Part shown: positions 16,227 to 24,580 of the stretch, piece by piece
How the letters are laid out: each line of letters starts with the position of its first letter
Position numbering within the stretch: the first letter of the stretch is position 1
Assembly: GCF_004136315.1 (NCBI RefSeq)
Contig: NZ_CP029562.1
Location: 3,557,501-3,621,500, forward strand
Origin: Mesorhizobium sp. Pch-S
GTDB taxonomy: Bacteria > Pseudomonadota > Alphaproteobacteria > Rhizobiales > Rhizobiaceae
Reading direction: 5' to 3'
DNA: 64,000 nt
The notes under the pieces: generated by a model
Database searches by the model: none
What the model saw: the letters and a program-made list of their open reading frames with translations, nothing else
Told to the model about the DNA's origin: nothing
Translations under genes and position numbers: made by a program

Positions 16227-16478
16227 ATGGCTGCAAGACAACCGATCGACACCGCGCCGAAGGACGGGTCCAAGGTGACCGTCTACTGGACGGACGGCGA
16301 TGGGGTGCTGAATGAATCCATCGCGCAATACCGCTCCGCCGAGCGCCTCAAGGCCCTCGGTGGCGACGTCAATCCCGGCGATATCGGCTGGTGGGCGGCG
16401 ATCGACGGCCACACCCAGAAGAAGATAGAGCCGACAAGCTGGCGCCCGGCCTCCGACGACGAGGACGACGACGCCTAG
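16227..16478 (+). CDS. Conserved small protein of unknown function
   Basis: This 83-residue protein begins with the segment QPIDTAPKDGSKVTVYW, which resembles the IDTAPKDG motif of many small rhizobial and phage-derived proteins of unknown role. Trp residues cluster near GDIGWWAAIDG and SWRP, and the C-terminus is strongly acidic (DDEDDDA). The ATG at 16227 follows GAGAGAGGCTGGAACC, a good ribosome binding site. The protein is probably cytoplasmic and soluble. No neighbour suggests a function. Confidence 0.7.
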   Translation: MAARQPIDTAPKDGSKVTVYWTDGDGVLNESIAQYRSAERLKALGGDVNPGDIGWWAAIDGHTQKKIEPTSWRPASDDEDDDA

Positions 16479-16527
16479 AGCAATTCCAGGAAAAGTGCGT
16501 AGCGGTTTTCCGTCCGGAATTGCTTAG
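16477..16527. repeat. Intergenic palindrome, class A
   Basis: The sequence AGAGCAATTCCAGGAAAAG ... GTTTTCCGTCCGGAATTGCTTAG forms an inverted repeat that overlaps the stop codon of the preceding gene. It is the same element as at 5681-5728, in the other orientation. Confidence 0.8.
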
Positions 16528-16575
16528 GGACAAAGACTTGGGGTGTTTCCGCTTCCTGATGTCGACTCGCTGTCG

Positions 16576-16625
16576 GTGCGCAATTCCAGACGCAAACCGC
16601 TTCGCACCCTGCAGGAATACTCCAA
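16576..16625. repeat. Degenerate class A palindrome
   Basis: GTGCGCAATTCCAGACGC ... CTGCAGGAATACTCC keeps the outline of the class A element but with many mismatches. It fills part of the 255-base gap before the GlsB-like gene, where I see no coding sequence. Confidence 0.5.
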
Positions 16626-16733
16626 AGCGTGTGCTTGGCTTTTCTTGCGCGGTTGAACTATCGTCCCTGCATTGCAACCGGGGCCTGATTCGCAGCTTCG
16701 CCTGGTCTTGGCCCATGTTCGAGAGGGACTGCC

Positions 16734-16988
16734 ATGGGTGTCGAAAGTCTGATTGTCTTCCTCATCATCGGCGCGGTCGCCGGCTGGCTTGCCGGCCTGA
16801 TCGTCAAGGGCTTCGGCTTCGGCCTTGTCGGTAACATCGTCGTCGGTATCGTCGGTGCCTTCATTGCAGGCTGGCTGTTCCCGACACTGGGCATCAGCCT
16901 GGGTTCGGGCATCATCGCCTCGATCATTCACGCGGCAATCGGCGCGATCATTCTTCTGGTGCTGATCAGGTTGGTAAAACAGGCCTGA
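16734..16988 (+). CDS. GlsB/YeaQ/YmgE family stress response membrane protein
   Basis: This 84-residue protein has three hydrophobic segments with the family pattern: IGAVAGWLAGLIVKGFGFGLVG early, IVGIVGAFIAGWLFP in the middle, and a C-terminal segment ending LLVLIRLVKQA. Gly-rich turns such as GFGFGLVGN and SLGSGII are characteristic. E. coli relatives are membrane proteins linked to general stress, with no known biochemical activity. It stands alone, between a palindrome-rich gap and a convergent DUF982 gene. Confidence 0.9.
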   Translation: MGVESLIVFLIIGAVAGWLAGLIVKGFGFGLVGNIVVGIVGAFIAGWLFPTLGISLGSGIIASIIHAAIGAIILLVLIRLVKQA

Positions 16989-17065
16989 GCGCCGCTACGG
17001 CGGAACAACAGGCTCTCCATTCCCAGGCATGTTCCTGGGAATGGTTTTCAGAAATGGTCATGTTC

Positions 17066-17371
17066 TCAGGCGCTTCTGCGCATCGGCCTTTCATGGCTGT
17101 GATCGACCACGTAGTGGCCAATCCTCTCATCGACGAGCATGCCGCTGATGCGGATGAAGCCGGCAAAAGAGCGGCGCGCATCATCGGTGCTGATCTGGCC
17201 GCCATCGGCGGCGAGGCAGCAATTCATGGCACAGTTGAAAACGGGGCCGCGACGCCCTGCAGGCCATTCACGTAAGAATGCGATCGCTTCGGCAACGCCT
17301 TCGATTTCTTTGATCGGATGGCCTGGTCCACGCGAAAGCCGCACCGGCACGACAAATTGCAGGCGGTTCAT
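17066..17371 (-). CDS. DUF982 domain-containing protein
   Basis: This 101-residue protein matches DUF982, a family found mostly in rhizobia and often in several copies per genome. The pattern is a short strand (FVVPVRL), a GHP-x-KEIEG turn, a helix with EAIAFLREWP, and then a second helix pair with DARRSFAGFIRISGMLVDE. A second copy is at 47497-47742. No function is known for the family. GGGAGGTAGCCA precedes the ATG and supports the start. Confidence 0.8.
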   Translation of the reverse strand: MNRLQFVVPVRLSRGPGHPIKEIEGVAEAIAFLREWPAGRRGPVFNCAMNCCLAADGGQISTDDARRSFAGFIRISGMLVDERIGHYVVDHSHERPMRRSA

Positions 17372-17787
17372 TGGCTACCTCCCAGACATTGGAGCAGGCT
17401 GACACTACTCCTTTGTTGGCACGGCGAACAGGCCGTGCACGCAGGATTGATCGTCGGATTCAAAAATTGATCTTAGGAGAGGTTTGCAAATTGAACGGCT
17501 CGCTGCAGGGGGTGTTGCAGCGAGCCGTTTACAGGACATGGAGGGACATGCCTGACTTCAAGTGGACGAAAACTCCTCAGGAAGTGCCCATCAACGATCC
17601 GCTCCCGGCAAAGTTCCGCCGCGAACAATCACGAAAGAGTGACGCAGTCTGTTTTTGAAGAGTAATTGACGAAGAAAAGGCGTTTGAGCGCCGAGGTGCA
17701 AAGATGCGTGCCGACCCTGAGCAGAGCCAAACATAGCTCCAGCCCGCGAACCCGGTGACGACGCAGCCCGCCGCTCTCGTTTCCAGT
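17372..17787. other. Gene-poor stretch with a possible 36-residue reading frame
   Basis: About 415 bases lie between the DUF982 gene and the end of the M2 peptidase gene. The only clear structure is the hairpin at 17494-17529. A small frame at 17548-17658 (starting MPDFKWTKTPQEVP) has GGAGGG just ahead of it, but at a spacing of only two bases, and I recognise no family. I see no other coding signal. Confidence 0.35.
17494..17529. repeat. Perfect 14-bp inverted repeat
   Basis: AACGGCTCGCTGCA and TGCAGCGAGCCGTT pair without a mismatch around the loop GGGGGTGT (ACACCCCC on the minus strand). No T-run follows on either strand. It sits about 120 bases upstream of the DUF982 start on the minus strand and 19 bases before the small frame on the plus strand. 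A 5' leader hairpin or a small RNA element are the options. Confidence 0.7.
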
Positions 17788-19602
17788 CTACCAGCCGCAG
17801 CTCTTGCCCCGGTTCTGTTCCTTCAGCCACGCTTGCAGCGGCGCGAAATAAGCGATGATCGCATCGCCTGAAATTTCGCGTTGGCCGGTGAAGGCTTCCA
17901 GCGCATCAGGCCAGGCTTTCGAAGCGCCCATTTCCAGCATTGCGTTGAATTTCCTGCCGACTTCCTTGTTGTTGTAGAACGAGCAGCGATGCAGCGGGCC
18001 TTTCCAGCCGCTCTGCTCGCAGGCAGCCCGGTAGAACTGGAACTGCAGCACATTGGCGAGGAAATAACGCAGGTAAGGGGTGGTGGCGGGAATGTGGTAC
18101 TTCGCGCCAGGATCAAATGATGCTTCGCCGCGCTCGACCGGCGGCTGGATGCCTTGATACTTCAGACGCAGGTCGTTCCAGGCTGCATTGTAGCCTTCCG
18201 GCTTCACCGAGCCGTCGAAAACACCCCAGCGCCATTTGTCGACCAGCAAGCCAAACGGCATGAAGGCGATCTTGTCCATGGCCTGGCGCAGCAGCAGGCC
18301 GATGTCCTTGTCGCTGCTCGGAACCTTGTCCTTCGGCAGCAGGCCGATCTGAACGAGATATTCAGGCGTGATAGACAGTGCGATGGTGTCGCCGACCGCT
18401 TCGTGGAAGCCGTCGTTCGCGCCATTCATATGCAGGAAGTCCTGCGCCTTGTAAGCGCGCTGGTAGAAATTGTGGCCAAGTTCGTGGTGGACGGTCACGA
18501 AGTCCTGCCCGTTGACCTTGATGCACATCTTGATGCGTACGTCGTCCTGGTTATCGATGTCCCATGCCGAGGCGTGGCATACGACGTCGCGGTCGGCCGG
18601 CTTCACGAACATCGACCGTTTCCAGAATGTGTCGGGCAATTTGTCGAAACCGAGCGAGGTGAAGAAGGCCTCGCCGGTTTCGACCATCTTCCTGTCGTCG
18701 TAGCCGGCTGATTTCAGCAGTTCGGTCGGGTCGTAGCCGATATCGCCAGCGCCCGCGGGCGCAACGATGTCGTAGATGCCAGTCCATTCCTGCGCCCACA
18801 TGTTGCCGAGCAGATCGGCACGGATCGGACCTGTCCGGGGTTGCACGGCATCGCCGTATTTTTCGTTCAGCTTGCCGCGCACATAGCAGTGCAGGTCGTC
18901 ATAGAGCGGCTTCGTGTCCGACCAGATCCTGTCGGTCAACTTGGCGACCTCATCGGCGGGCATGTCGTATTGCGAGCGCCACATCGCGCCGACATTCGGG
19001 TAGCCGAGCTCCCTGGCTCCGGCATTGGATATCTCGACCAGCCGCTGATAGTCGGCACGCATCGGGGCGCCGACCTTGTCGTGCCAGCTGGTCCACATCT
19101 CCTTGAGCTCTTCGGGATTGCGATTGAGCGACATCTGCTCTTCGATGTCGGAGCCGTTGATCGGCTTGCCCCGCAGCGTGCCTTCGCCCTTGCCATAGGC
19201 CGACTGCAGCCTGGTCGAGATGTTGTTCAGCTGGTCAGCGGCGCCTGCCGTCGTTGGCGCCGGCAGCACGATGCCGCCTTTCAGGATATTGAGCTTGCGT
19301 TTGACCTCGTCGCTGAGGCCTTCGACCTTGTCGAATTTAGCGGCTTCCAAGGCGAGACGAACCGAAAGCTCGGTCTGGCGGGCGCCGGCTTCGGCCGCGA
19401 GCGCGTCGGTGTCTTCGGTGAGGAACGTGCTGTTCACCCACTGGATCCGGTTGACCCGAACCGATTCCGTATTCAGCGCGGCCTCGGCATTCTTGAGGAA
19501 TTTTTCTGTGTCCTCGACTGTAGGGCTGGTCGACTGGGCAAAAGCTGGGGCTTGCAAGAGCAGACTGACCGCTGTCGCGGTCGCAAGAAGGGTGCATCTC
19601 AT
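17788..19602 (-). CDS. M2 family zinc metallopeptidase (ACE-like peptidyl-dipeptidase)
   Basis: This is a secreted or periplasmic zinc dipeptidyl carboxypeptidase of about 604 residues, the size of one catalytic domain of angiotensin-converting enzyme. The zinc motif HELGH is at about 373-377, with the third ligand Glu at about 401 in GFHEAVGD; the segment HMNGANDGFHE also follows the family. A Sec signal peptide is visible (MRCTLLATATAVSLLLQAPAFAQS region, cleavage after AFA). I chose the ATG at 19602 because GGAGG lies eight bases upstream; a GTG at 19617 is in frame but its codons overlap that site. Most Cys pairs are conserved. The substrate in bacteria is unknown. Confidence 0.93.
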   Translation of the reverse strand: MRCTLLATATAVSLLLQAPAFAQSTSPTVEDTEKFLKNAEAALNTESVRVNRIQWVNSTFLTEDTDALAAEAGARQTELSVRLALEAAKFDKVEGLSDEVKRKLNILKGGIVLPAPTTAGAADQLNNISTRLQSAYGKGEGTLRGKPINGSDIEEQMSLNRNPEELKEMWTSWHDKVGAPMRADYQRLVEISNAGARELGYPNVGAMWRSQYDMPADEVAKLTDRIWSDTKPLYDDLHCYVRGKLNEKYGDAVQPRTGPIRADLLGNMWAQEWTGIYDIVAPAGAGDIGYDPTELLKSAGYDDRKMVETGEAFFTSLGFDKLPDTFWKRSMFVKPADRDVVCHASAWDIDNQDDVRIKMCIKVNGQDFVTVHHELGHNFYQRAYKAQDFLHMNGANDGFHEAVGDTIALSITPEYLVQIGLLPKDKVPSSDKDIGLLLRQAMDKIAFMPFGLLVDKWRWGVFDGSVKPEGYNAAWNDLRLKYQGIQPPVERGEASFDPGAKYHIPATTPYLRYFLANVLQFQFYRAACEQSGWKGPLHRCSFYNNKEVGRKFNAMLEMGASKAWPDALEAFTGQREISGDAIIAYFAPLQAWLKEQNRGKSCGW

Positions 19603-19812
19603 AGACATGTCCTCCACGTCCCGGCCCGCCGGAGCCGAAGCTACGGCAAGTCAGGACAGGGTCAAGGGTGGATGCGCCGTATTTCGTGGATCAAGGGTCC
19701 GCTTATCTGTGCGCTGGTCGCTTGCACAGAGATCTTCCTTTAACCGGCCTTTAAACCGCCTCATCTAGTCTTCACCGAAGCGCCATCGGCATCGGGACTA
19801 TCGGCAGCGCGC

Positions 19813-22047
19813 ATGGCGGACCGCAGGGACAAACGCATCGAGCCCAGCTTTGACGGGCCGTCGCAGACGGCTTCTTCCACGGGATTCTCGGTGCGGGAAG
19901 AGGACCGCGTCGTGCCGGGAAACCGTAAATCCTCCAGCAAACGTGGCACGGCCAAAGCGAAGTCGTCTCGTGGTGGCCGGCGCAGGCGCAGCAAGACCGG
20001 GCTGTTCGGGCGGCTGCTTTACTGGTGCTTCGTGCTCGCCATCTGGGGCGGCATCGCCGTCGCCGGCGTCGTCGTCTATTACGGCGCCAAGATGCCTGCG
20101 GCCACCACCTGGTCGGTCCCGGATCGTGCGCCCAACATCAAGATCGTCGATGTCGACGACCATTTGATTGCCAACCGCGGCATGAGCGGCGGTGAGGCGG
20201 TCGGGCTCAACGAGATGTCGCGTTACATCCCCGAAGCCGTCATCGCCATCGAAGACCGGCGCTTCTATTCCCACTACGGCATTGATCCGATCGGCTTCAC
20301 CCGCGCGGTTGTGACCAATCTTATCGGCGGTCACTTGCGGCAGGGCGGGTCGACCCTGACCCAGCAGCTCGCCAAGAACCTGTTCCTGACACCGGATCGC
20401 ACACTGGAGCGCAAGGTGCAGGAAGTCCTGCTTGCCATCTGGCTGGAGCAGAAACACACCAAGGATCAGATCCTGGAGATGTATCTGAACCGGGTCTATT
20501 TCGGCTCGGGCGCGCACGGCGTCGAAGCAGCCTCGCGCCGCTATTTCGGCAAGAGCGCGCGCGACGTGACACTCTCCGAGGCAGCGTTGCTGGCGGGCCT
20601 GTTGAAAGCGCCGTCGCGTTTCTCGCCGGCACGCGATCCCAAGGCGGCCGAGAGCCGGGCGCAGCTGGTGCTGGGCGCCATGCGCGAAGAGGGCATGATC
20701 AGCGACAAGGAATTGAAGACCGCGATGGCGGCTCCCGCCGTGCGCGCGCCTTCCTACTGGACAGGTTCGGAAAACTACGTCGCCGACGCCATCGTCGAAG
20801 AACTGCCGACCCTGATCGGCGACGTACGTGGCGACATCGTCGTGGAAACCACGGTCGACCTCACGCTGCAGAAGCTGGCCGAGAAATCGATCCGCGAGCT
20901 GATCGATGCGAAGGGCAGCAAACTCAACGTCACCCAGGGCGCACTGGTGTCGATCGACAATTCCGGCGCGGTGCGGGCAATGGTCGGTGGCTACGATTAT
21001 TCGACCAGCCAGTTCAACCGTGCCTCCGAGGCGCGGCGGCAACCCGGCTCGGCCTTCAAGCCTTTTGTCTATATGACGGCGCTGGAGGCCGGCCGTACGC
21101 CAGACAGTGTCCGCAACGATGCGCCGATCCGTATCGGCAACTGGTCGCCCGACAACTTCAAGGGCAAATATTATGGCAAGGTCACGCTGGCGACCGCGCT
21201 CGCCAAATCCTTGAACTCGGTGGCGGCACAGCTGACCATGGAAGTCGGCCCCGATGCGGTGATCGATACCGCGCATCGCATGGGCATCCAGTCCGACCTG
21301 CAGAACAACACGGCGATCGCGCTCGGCACATCGGAAGTGACGCCGCTGGAGTTGACCTCGGCCTATGTGCCGTTCGCCAATGGCGGGTTCCGGCCAGAGG
21401 TGCATTTCGTGCGCCGCATCACCGACGGCAACGGCAAGGTGCTCTACAAGGCCAAGGAAGGCTCGGCACCGCGCGTGGCGCGAACCGAGATCATCGGCAT
21501 GATGAATTCGATGATGTCAGGCACCGTCGAGGTCGGTACCGCGAAGAAAGCCGCCTTCGGCTGGCCTTCCGCGGGCAAGACCGGCACCAGCCAGAACTCA
21601 CGCGATGCCTGGTTCGTCGGCTACACCGCCAATCTGACCACCGGTGTGTGGTTCGGCAACGACGATGGCACCGCGATGAAGAACGTCACCGGTGGCGCAC
21701 TGCCGGCGCAGGCCTGGCATGAATTCATGATGGCCGCACACCAGGGCGTTCCGGTGAAGCCGCTGCCTGGCACCTGGCGTTCGACGCCTTCCGACACCAT
21801 CGTGCAGGACGATATCCCATTTGACCTGACACCGCCGGCGCCGGTGCCCGGAGGCGCTCCGTCGGCTTCGGCGGACCAGCCTGCGCAACAGCGCGCAGTC
21901 CGCCAGCAGGCGCAGGACACCAGCCCCGCGATGCCACGCGACAATGGCAGCACAGCCTCGATCGATCATCCGGTGCCGCCGGGCGACGTCGGCGGGCCAA
22001 CGAAAAAGCGCGGCACCTCGATCCTGGACATCCTTGGCGGTGGTTAA
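19813..22047 (+). CDS. Penicillin-binding protein 1A, bifunctional transglycosylase/transpeptidase
   Basis: This 744-residue class A PBP polymerises and crosslinks peptidoglycan. A cytoplasmic basic tail (residues 1-60) is followed by one membrane helix at about 65-90. The transglycosylase motif EDRRFYSHYGID is near 140, with the second motif GGSTLTQQLAKNLFL. The transpeptidase motifs are SAFK, SLN and KTGTS in order. A Pro/Ala/Gln-rich C-terminal tail covers about the last 70 residues. The gene is monocistronic as far as seen, convergent with the MarR gene. The ATG at 19813 has no strong ribosome binding site, so the start could be slightly downstream. Confidence 0.95.
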   Translation: MADRRDKRIEPSFDGPSQTASSTGFSVREEDRVVPGNRKSSSKRGTAKAKSSRGGRRRRSKTGLFGRLLYWCFVLAIWGGIAVAGVVVYYGAKMPAATTWSVPDRAPNIKIVDVDDHLIANRGMSGGEAVGLNEMSRYIPEAVIAIEDRRFYSHYGIDPIGFTRAVVTNLIGGHLRQGGSTLTQQLAKNLFLTPDRTLERKVQEVLLAIWLEQKHTKDQILEMYLNRVYFGSGAHGVEAASRRYFGKSARDVTLSEAALLAGLLKAPSRFSPARDPKAAESRAQLVLGAMREEGMISDKELKTAMAAPAVRAPSYWTGSENYVADAIVEELPTLIGDVRGDIVVETTVDLTLQKLAEKSIRELIDAKGSKLNVTQGALVSIDNSGAVRAMVGGYDYSTSQFNRASEARRQPGSAFKPFVYMTALEAGRTPDSVRNDAPIRIGNWSPDNFKGKYYGKVTLATALAKSLNSVAAQLTMEVGPDAVIDTAHRMGIQSDLQNNTAIALGTSEVTPLELTSAYVPFANGGFRPEVHFVRRITDGNGKVLYKAKEGSAPRVARTEIIGMMNSMMSGTVEVGTAKKAAFGWPSAGKTGTSQNSRDAWFVGYTANLTTGVWFGNDDGTAMKNVTGGALPAQAWHEFMMAAHQGVPVKPLPGTWRSTPSDTIVQDDIPFDLTPPAPVPGGAPSASADQPAQQRAVRQQAQDTSPAMPRDNGSTASIDHPVPPGDVGGPTKKRGTSILDILGGG

Positions 22048-22082
22048 GCCGCGCATTGCCATTTTGAGGAAACGTCCTCGCG

Positions 22083-22544
22083 CTACTCTTGCGTTTCTGC
22101 GCCGCTAAGTTTCGCGAGAATGGAGACGAGCTGCGGCGCCATCGAGCTGATCTCGTCCTGATGAATGCCGGAAAGCGCCTGCAGGCGGTTCTCGCTTTCG
22201 GGCGTGAGCGTCAGCAGCACCCGCCGGCCGTCATTGGGATCGGGACGGCGGCGCACGAGACCCGCTTCCTCCAGCCGATTGGCGAGTTCCGCCGCCGTGT
22301 GCTGCCGCACCAGCAGCCGCGTCGCCAGCTCGCCGATCGACAAGCCATCGGCCTCGCCCACCCCCTTGATCGTCAGCAGAGCCTGGTGCTGCTGCGCTGT
22401 CAGGCCGGCCTCGCTCGCCGCGGCCTCACTGAAGGCAAGAAACCTGCGGATCGCATAGCGGAACTCGGCAAGCGACCGATAGTCGACGCTTTCCGCGCCG
22501 CCGGCCCGCGGTCGTCCTGATGCTGCTTTCGGTTTTTTGATCAC
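22083..22544 (-). CDS. MarR family transcriptional regulator
   Basis: This 153-residue winged-helix regulator has the core helix QHQALLTIKGVGEADGLSIGELATRLLVRQHTAAEL (helix-turn-helix) and the wing RRPDPNDGRRVLLTLTPES with the conserved DxRR-like segment. MarR proteins bind palindromes as dimers and are usually released by small phenolic or oxidised ligands. The start codon is GTG. It is divergent from a ClC channel gene, and a perfect 12+12-base palindrome lies between them, so it very probably controls both. The effector is unknown. Confidence 0.93.
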   Translation of the reverse strand: MIKKPKAASGRPRAGGAESVDYRSLAEFRYAIRRFLAFSEAAASEAGLTAQQHQALLTIKGVGEADGLSIGELATRLLVRQHTAAELANRLEEAGLVRRRPDPNDGRRVLLTLTPESENRLQALSGIHQDEISSMAPQLVSILAKLSGAETQE

Positions 22545-22562
22545 CGGGTCGTTTCCTTCTGC

Positions 22563-22591
22563 GAATTTATATCGTAATGCGATATAAATTC
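22563..22591. promoter_or_regulatory. Perfect palindromic operator for the MarR regulator
   Basis: GAATTTATATCG (22563-22574) and CGATATAAATTC (22580-22591) form a perfect 12-base inverted repeat with the spacer TAATG. Each arm contains a TATAAA-like -10 word for the transcript in its own direction, so bound protein would block both divergent promoters. An ATG in the spacer (22577) opens a longer frame for the ClC gene, but it lies within the operator and is not the likely start. Confidence 0.8.
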
Positions 22592-22609
22592 ATCAACAGC
22601 GCTGACATC

Positions 22610-24481
22610 ATGCCTACATCGACCGAAACCCATAAGCCAGCCAATGTCAGGCTGGGCAACTCGACTCACTTCTCATCCGGAAACTCCGTCCCCAGGCCCG
22701 GCGATTTCACCGCCGATGCGCGCGTGCTGATGCTGATGGCCATCGCCGTCGTCGTCGGTACCGCTTCCGTCGGGACTGCCTGGATACTGCTCAGGCTCAT
22801 CACTCTCTGCACCAACCTGGCGTATTATGGCCGGTTCTCGCTGGAAGCCTTGCCGATCGCCGGTTCGCCGCTCGGATGGGCTATGGTCGGAGTGCCGGTT
22901 GTCGGTTGCCTGATCATCGGTCTGATGGCGCGTTTCGGCTCGGAGAAGATCCGCGGCCACGGCATACCGGAGGCAATCGAGGCGATCCTGATCGGGCAGA
23001 GCCGCATCAGCGCCAAGGTTGCCCTGCTCAAGCCGCTTTCGTCGGCAGTTTCGATCGGCACCGGCGGCCCGTTCGGCGCGGAGGGCCCGATCATCATGAC
23101 TGGCGGTGCGGTAGGCTCCTTGATCGCGCAGATGATCCATCTCAGCTCCAGCGAACGGAAGGCGCTGCTGGTGGCGGGCGCAGCTGCCGGCATGACCGCG
23201 ATCTTCGGCACGCCGCTTGCCGCGGTGCTCCTGGCCGTGGAGCTGCTGCTTTTTGAGTGGAAGCCGAGGAGTTTCCTGCCAGTGGTCGTCGCGGTGGCCG
23301 TTGCTGCGGCGGAGCGGACGCTGCTGCTCGATCCCGCGCCGCTGTTTGCCTATACCGGTCAGATGGCGCCCTCGTTGCCGGCCTTCCTGTCATGGATGCT
23401 GGTTGGTCTCGCCATGGGGCTGGGTTCCGGCCTGCTGACGGCCATGGTCTATGGCACCGAGGACCTGTTCGAGAAGCTGCCGATCCACTGGATGTGGTGG
23501 CCTATGTTCGGCGGCGTTGTCGTCGGTCTTGGCGGTACGATCGAGCCGGCGGCCCTGGGTGTCGGCTACGACAACATCCGTCATCTGCTCGCCGGCGACC
23601 TCGTTTTCAAAGCAACGCTGCTGCTGCTTGTCGTCAAGGCGATCATCTGGGCGGTGGCGCTGGGTTCTGGCACATCCGGTGGCGTGCTGGCGCCATTGCT
23701 GATCTTCGGTGGAGCGCTTGGCGCGCTGTTGTCGCCCGTACTGCCACAGGCCGATAATGGTTTCTGGGCGCTTCTCGGCATGGCGGCGATGATGGGAGGC
23801 ACGATGCGTGCGCCGCTGACGGCAACGCTTTTCGCGATCGAGCTGACCGGAGACCAGCATGCGCTGCTGCCTTTGCTGGTTGCCTGCGCGATCGCCTATG
23901 CCACCACGGTGCTCCTGCTCAAACGCTCCATCCTCACCGAAAAGATCGCCCGCCGCGGTCTTCACATCACGCGCGAATATCAGGCCGATCCGTTCGAACA
24001 GGCCTGGGTCAAGGATGTCATGGTGAAGGAGCCGGACGTGATCGATGCGTCGTGGACAGTGGGTGAAACTATCGACTACTTCATGAGTGCCGATCATCGC
24101 CATAAAAGCTATCCCGTCATCGCATCGAACCGGACCGTCACGGGAATGGTCTCGCGGGGAGACGTACTGGCCTGGCTCAGCGACACCAGCAGCGTCGATC
24201 GTGCCGCCAGCCTTGGCGACATGCTTGTCGAGGAACCTTTGTTTGGCAGGCCGGACGAACTGGTTGGCCATCTGGCGGATCGCATGGCGGAAAACGGCAT
24301 CGGCCGCGTGCCGGTGATCGACGCGTCAGGCAAACTGGTGGGCCTCGTCGCTCGCAAGGATCTTCTTGCTGCCAGGGCGCGGCGCGTTGCCGAGGAACGC
24401 GACCGCGCAAGGCTGCTCATGCGGCAACCACGAGTTAGCAAGGCCGCAGGGGCAGCCGGTTCAAGACAATTCCGCGCCTAG
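22610..24481 (+). CDS. ClC family chloride channel/transporter with C-terminal CBS pair
   Basis: This 623-residue membrane protein has the ClC signatures in order: GHGIPEAIE, GTGGPFGAEGPI (with the gating Glu), then GMTAIFGTPLAAVLLAVE, and late GTSGGVLAPLL. About ten or more helices fill residues 40-440. A pair of CBS domains occupies about 470-600 (MVKEPDVIDASWTVGETIDYF and DMLVEEPLFGRPDELVGHL), as in nucleotide-regulated members. I use the ATG at 22610, because the upstream ATG at 22577 is inside the operator. No strong ribosome binding site precedes either. Chloride/proton exchange or fluoride-independent anion transport is likely; control by the divergent MarR protein is inferred. Confidence 0.93.
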   Translation: MPTSTETHKPANVRLGNSTHFSSGNSVPRPGDFTADARVLMLMAIAVVVGTASVGTAWILLRLITLCTNLAYYGRFSLEALPIAGSPLGWAMVGVPVVGCLIIGLMARFGSEKIRGHGIPEAIEAILIGQSRISAKVALLKPLSSAVSIGTGGPFGAEGPIIMTGGAVGSLIAQMIHLSSSERKALLVAGAAAGMTAIFGTPLAAVLLAVELLLFEWKPRSFLPVVVAVAVAAAERTLLLDPAPLFAYTGQMAPSLPAFLSWMLVGLAMGLGSGLLTAMVYGTEDLFEKLPIHWMWWPMFGGVVVGLGGTIEPAALGVGYDNIRHLLAGDLVFKATLLLLVVKAIIWAVALGSGTSGGVLAPLLIFGGALGALLSPVLPQADNGFWALLGMAAMMGGTMRAPLTATLFAIELTGDQHALLPLLVACAIAYATTVLLLKRSILTEKIARRGLHITREYQADPFEQAWVKDVMVKEPDVIDASWTVGETIDYFMSADHRHKSYPVIASNRTVTGMVSRGDVLAWLSDTSSVDRAASLGDMLVEEPLFGRPDELVGHLADRMAENGIGRVPVIDASGKLVGLVARKDLLAARARRVAEERDRARLLMRQPRVSKAAGAAGSRQFRA

Positions 24482-24482
24482 A

Positions 24483-24525
24483 GCATTTTGTAGCCAAGTG
24501 GAATCACTTGGCGTTACAAAAATGC
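24483..24525. repeat. Intergenic palindrome, class D
   Basis: GCATTTTGTAGCCAAGTG and CACTTGGCGTTACAAAAATGC form a near-perfect inverted repeat with the loop GAAT. It lies between the convergent ClC and KefB-like genes and may end transcription on both strands. Confidence 0.75.
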
Positions 24526-24541
24526 GACTAAACAAAAACTT

Positions 24542-24580
24542 AGAGCGTTTCCGCGTTTCCGTGAAAAACGGAAACGCTCT
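24542..24580. repeat. Intergenic palindrome, class B (GCGTTTCCG type)
   Basis: AGAGCGTTTCCG and CGGAAACGCTCT pair around a short AT-rich centre that itself repeats GTTTCCGTG. The element touches the stop codon of the minus-strand antiporter gene. A second clean copy is at 58103-58132. Confidence 0.8.

Noticed and set aside
17371-17658. 95-residue plus-strand frame opposite the DUF982 promoter
   Set aside because: Its first half runs through a perfect hairpin and its start overlaps the ribosome binding site of the minus-strand gene. Only the last 36 codons could be real and support for them is weak.
22577-22609. ATG at 22577 as the start of the ClC gene
   Set aside because: It lies in the spacer of a perfect operator palindrome and within the promoter region, has no ribosome binding site, and adds 11 residues not needed for the fold.
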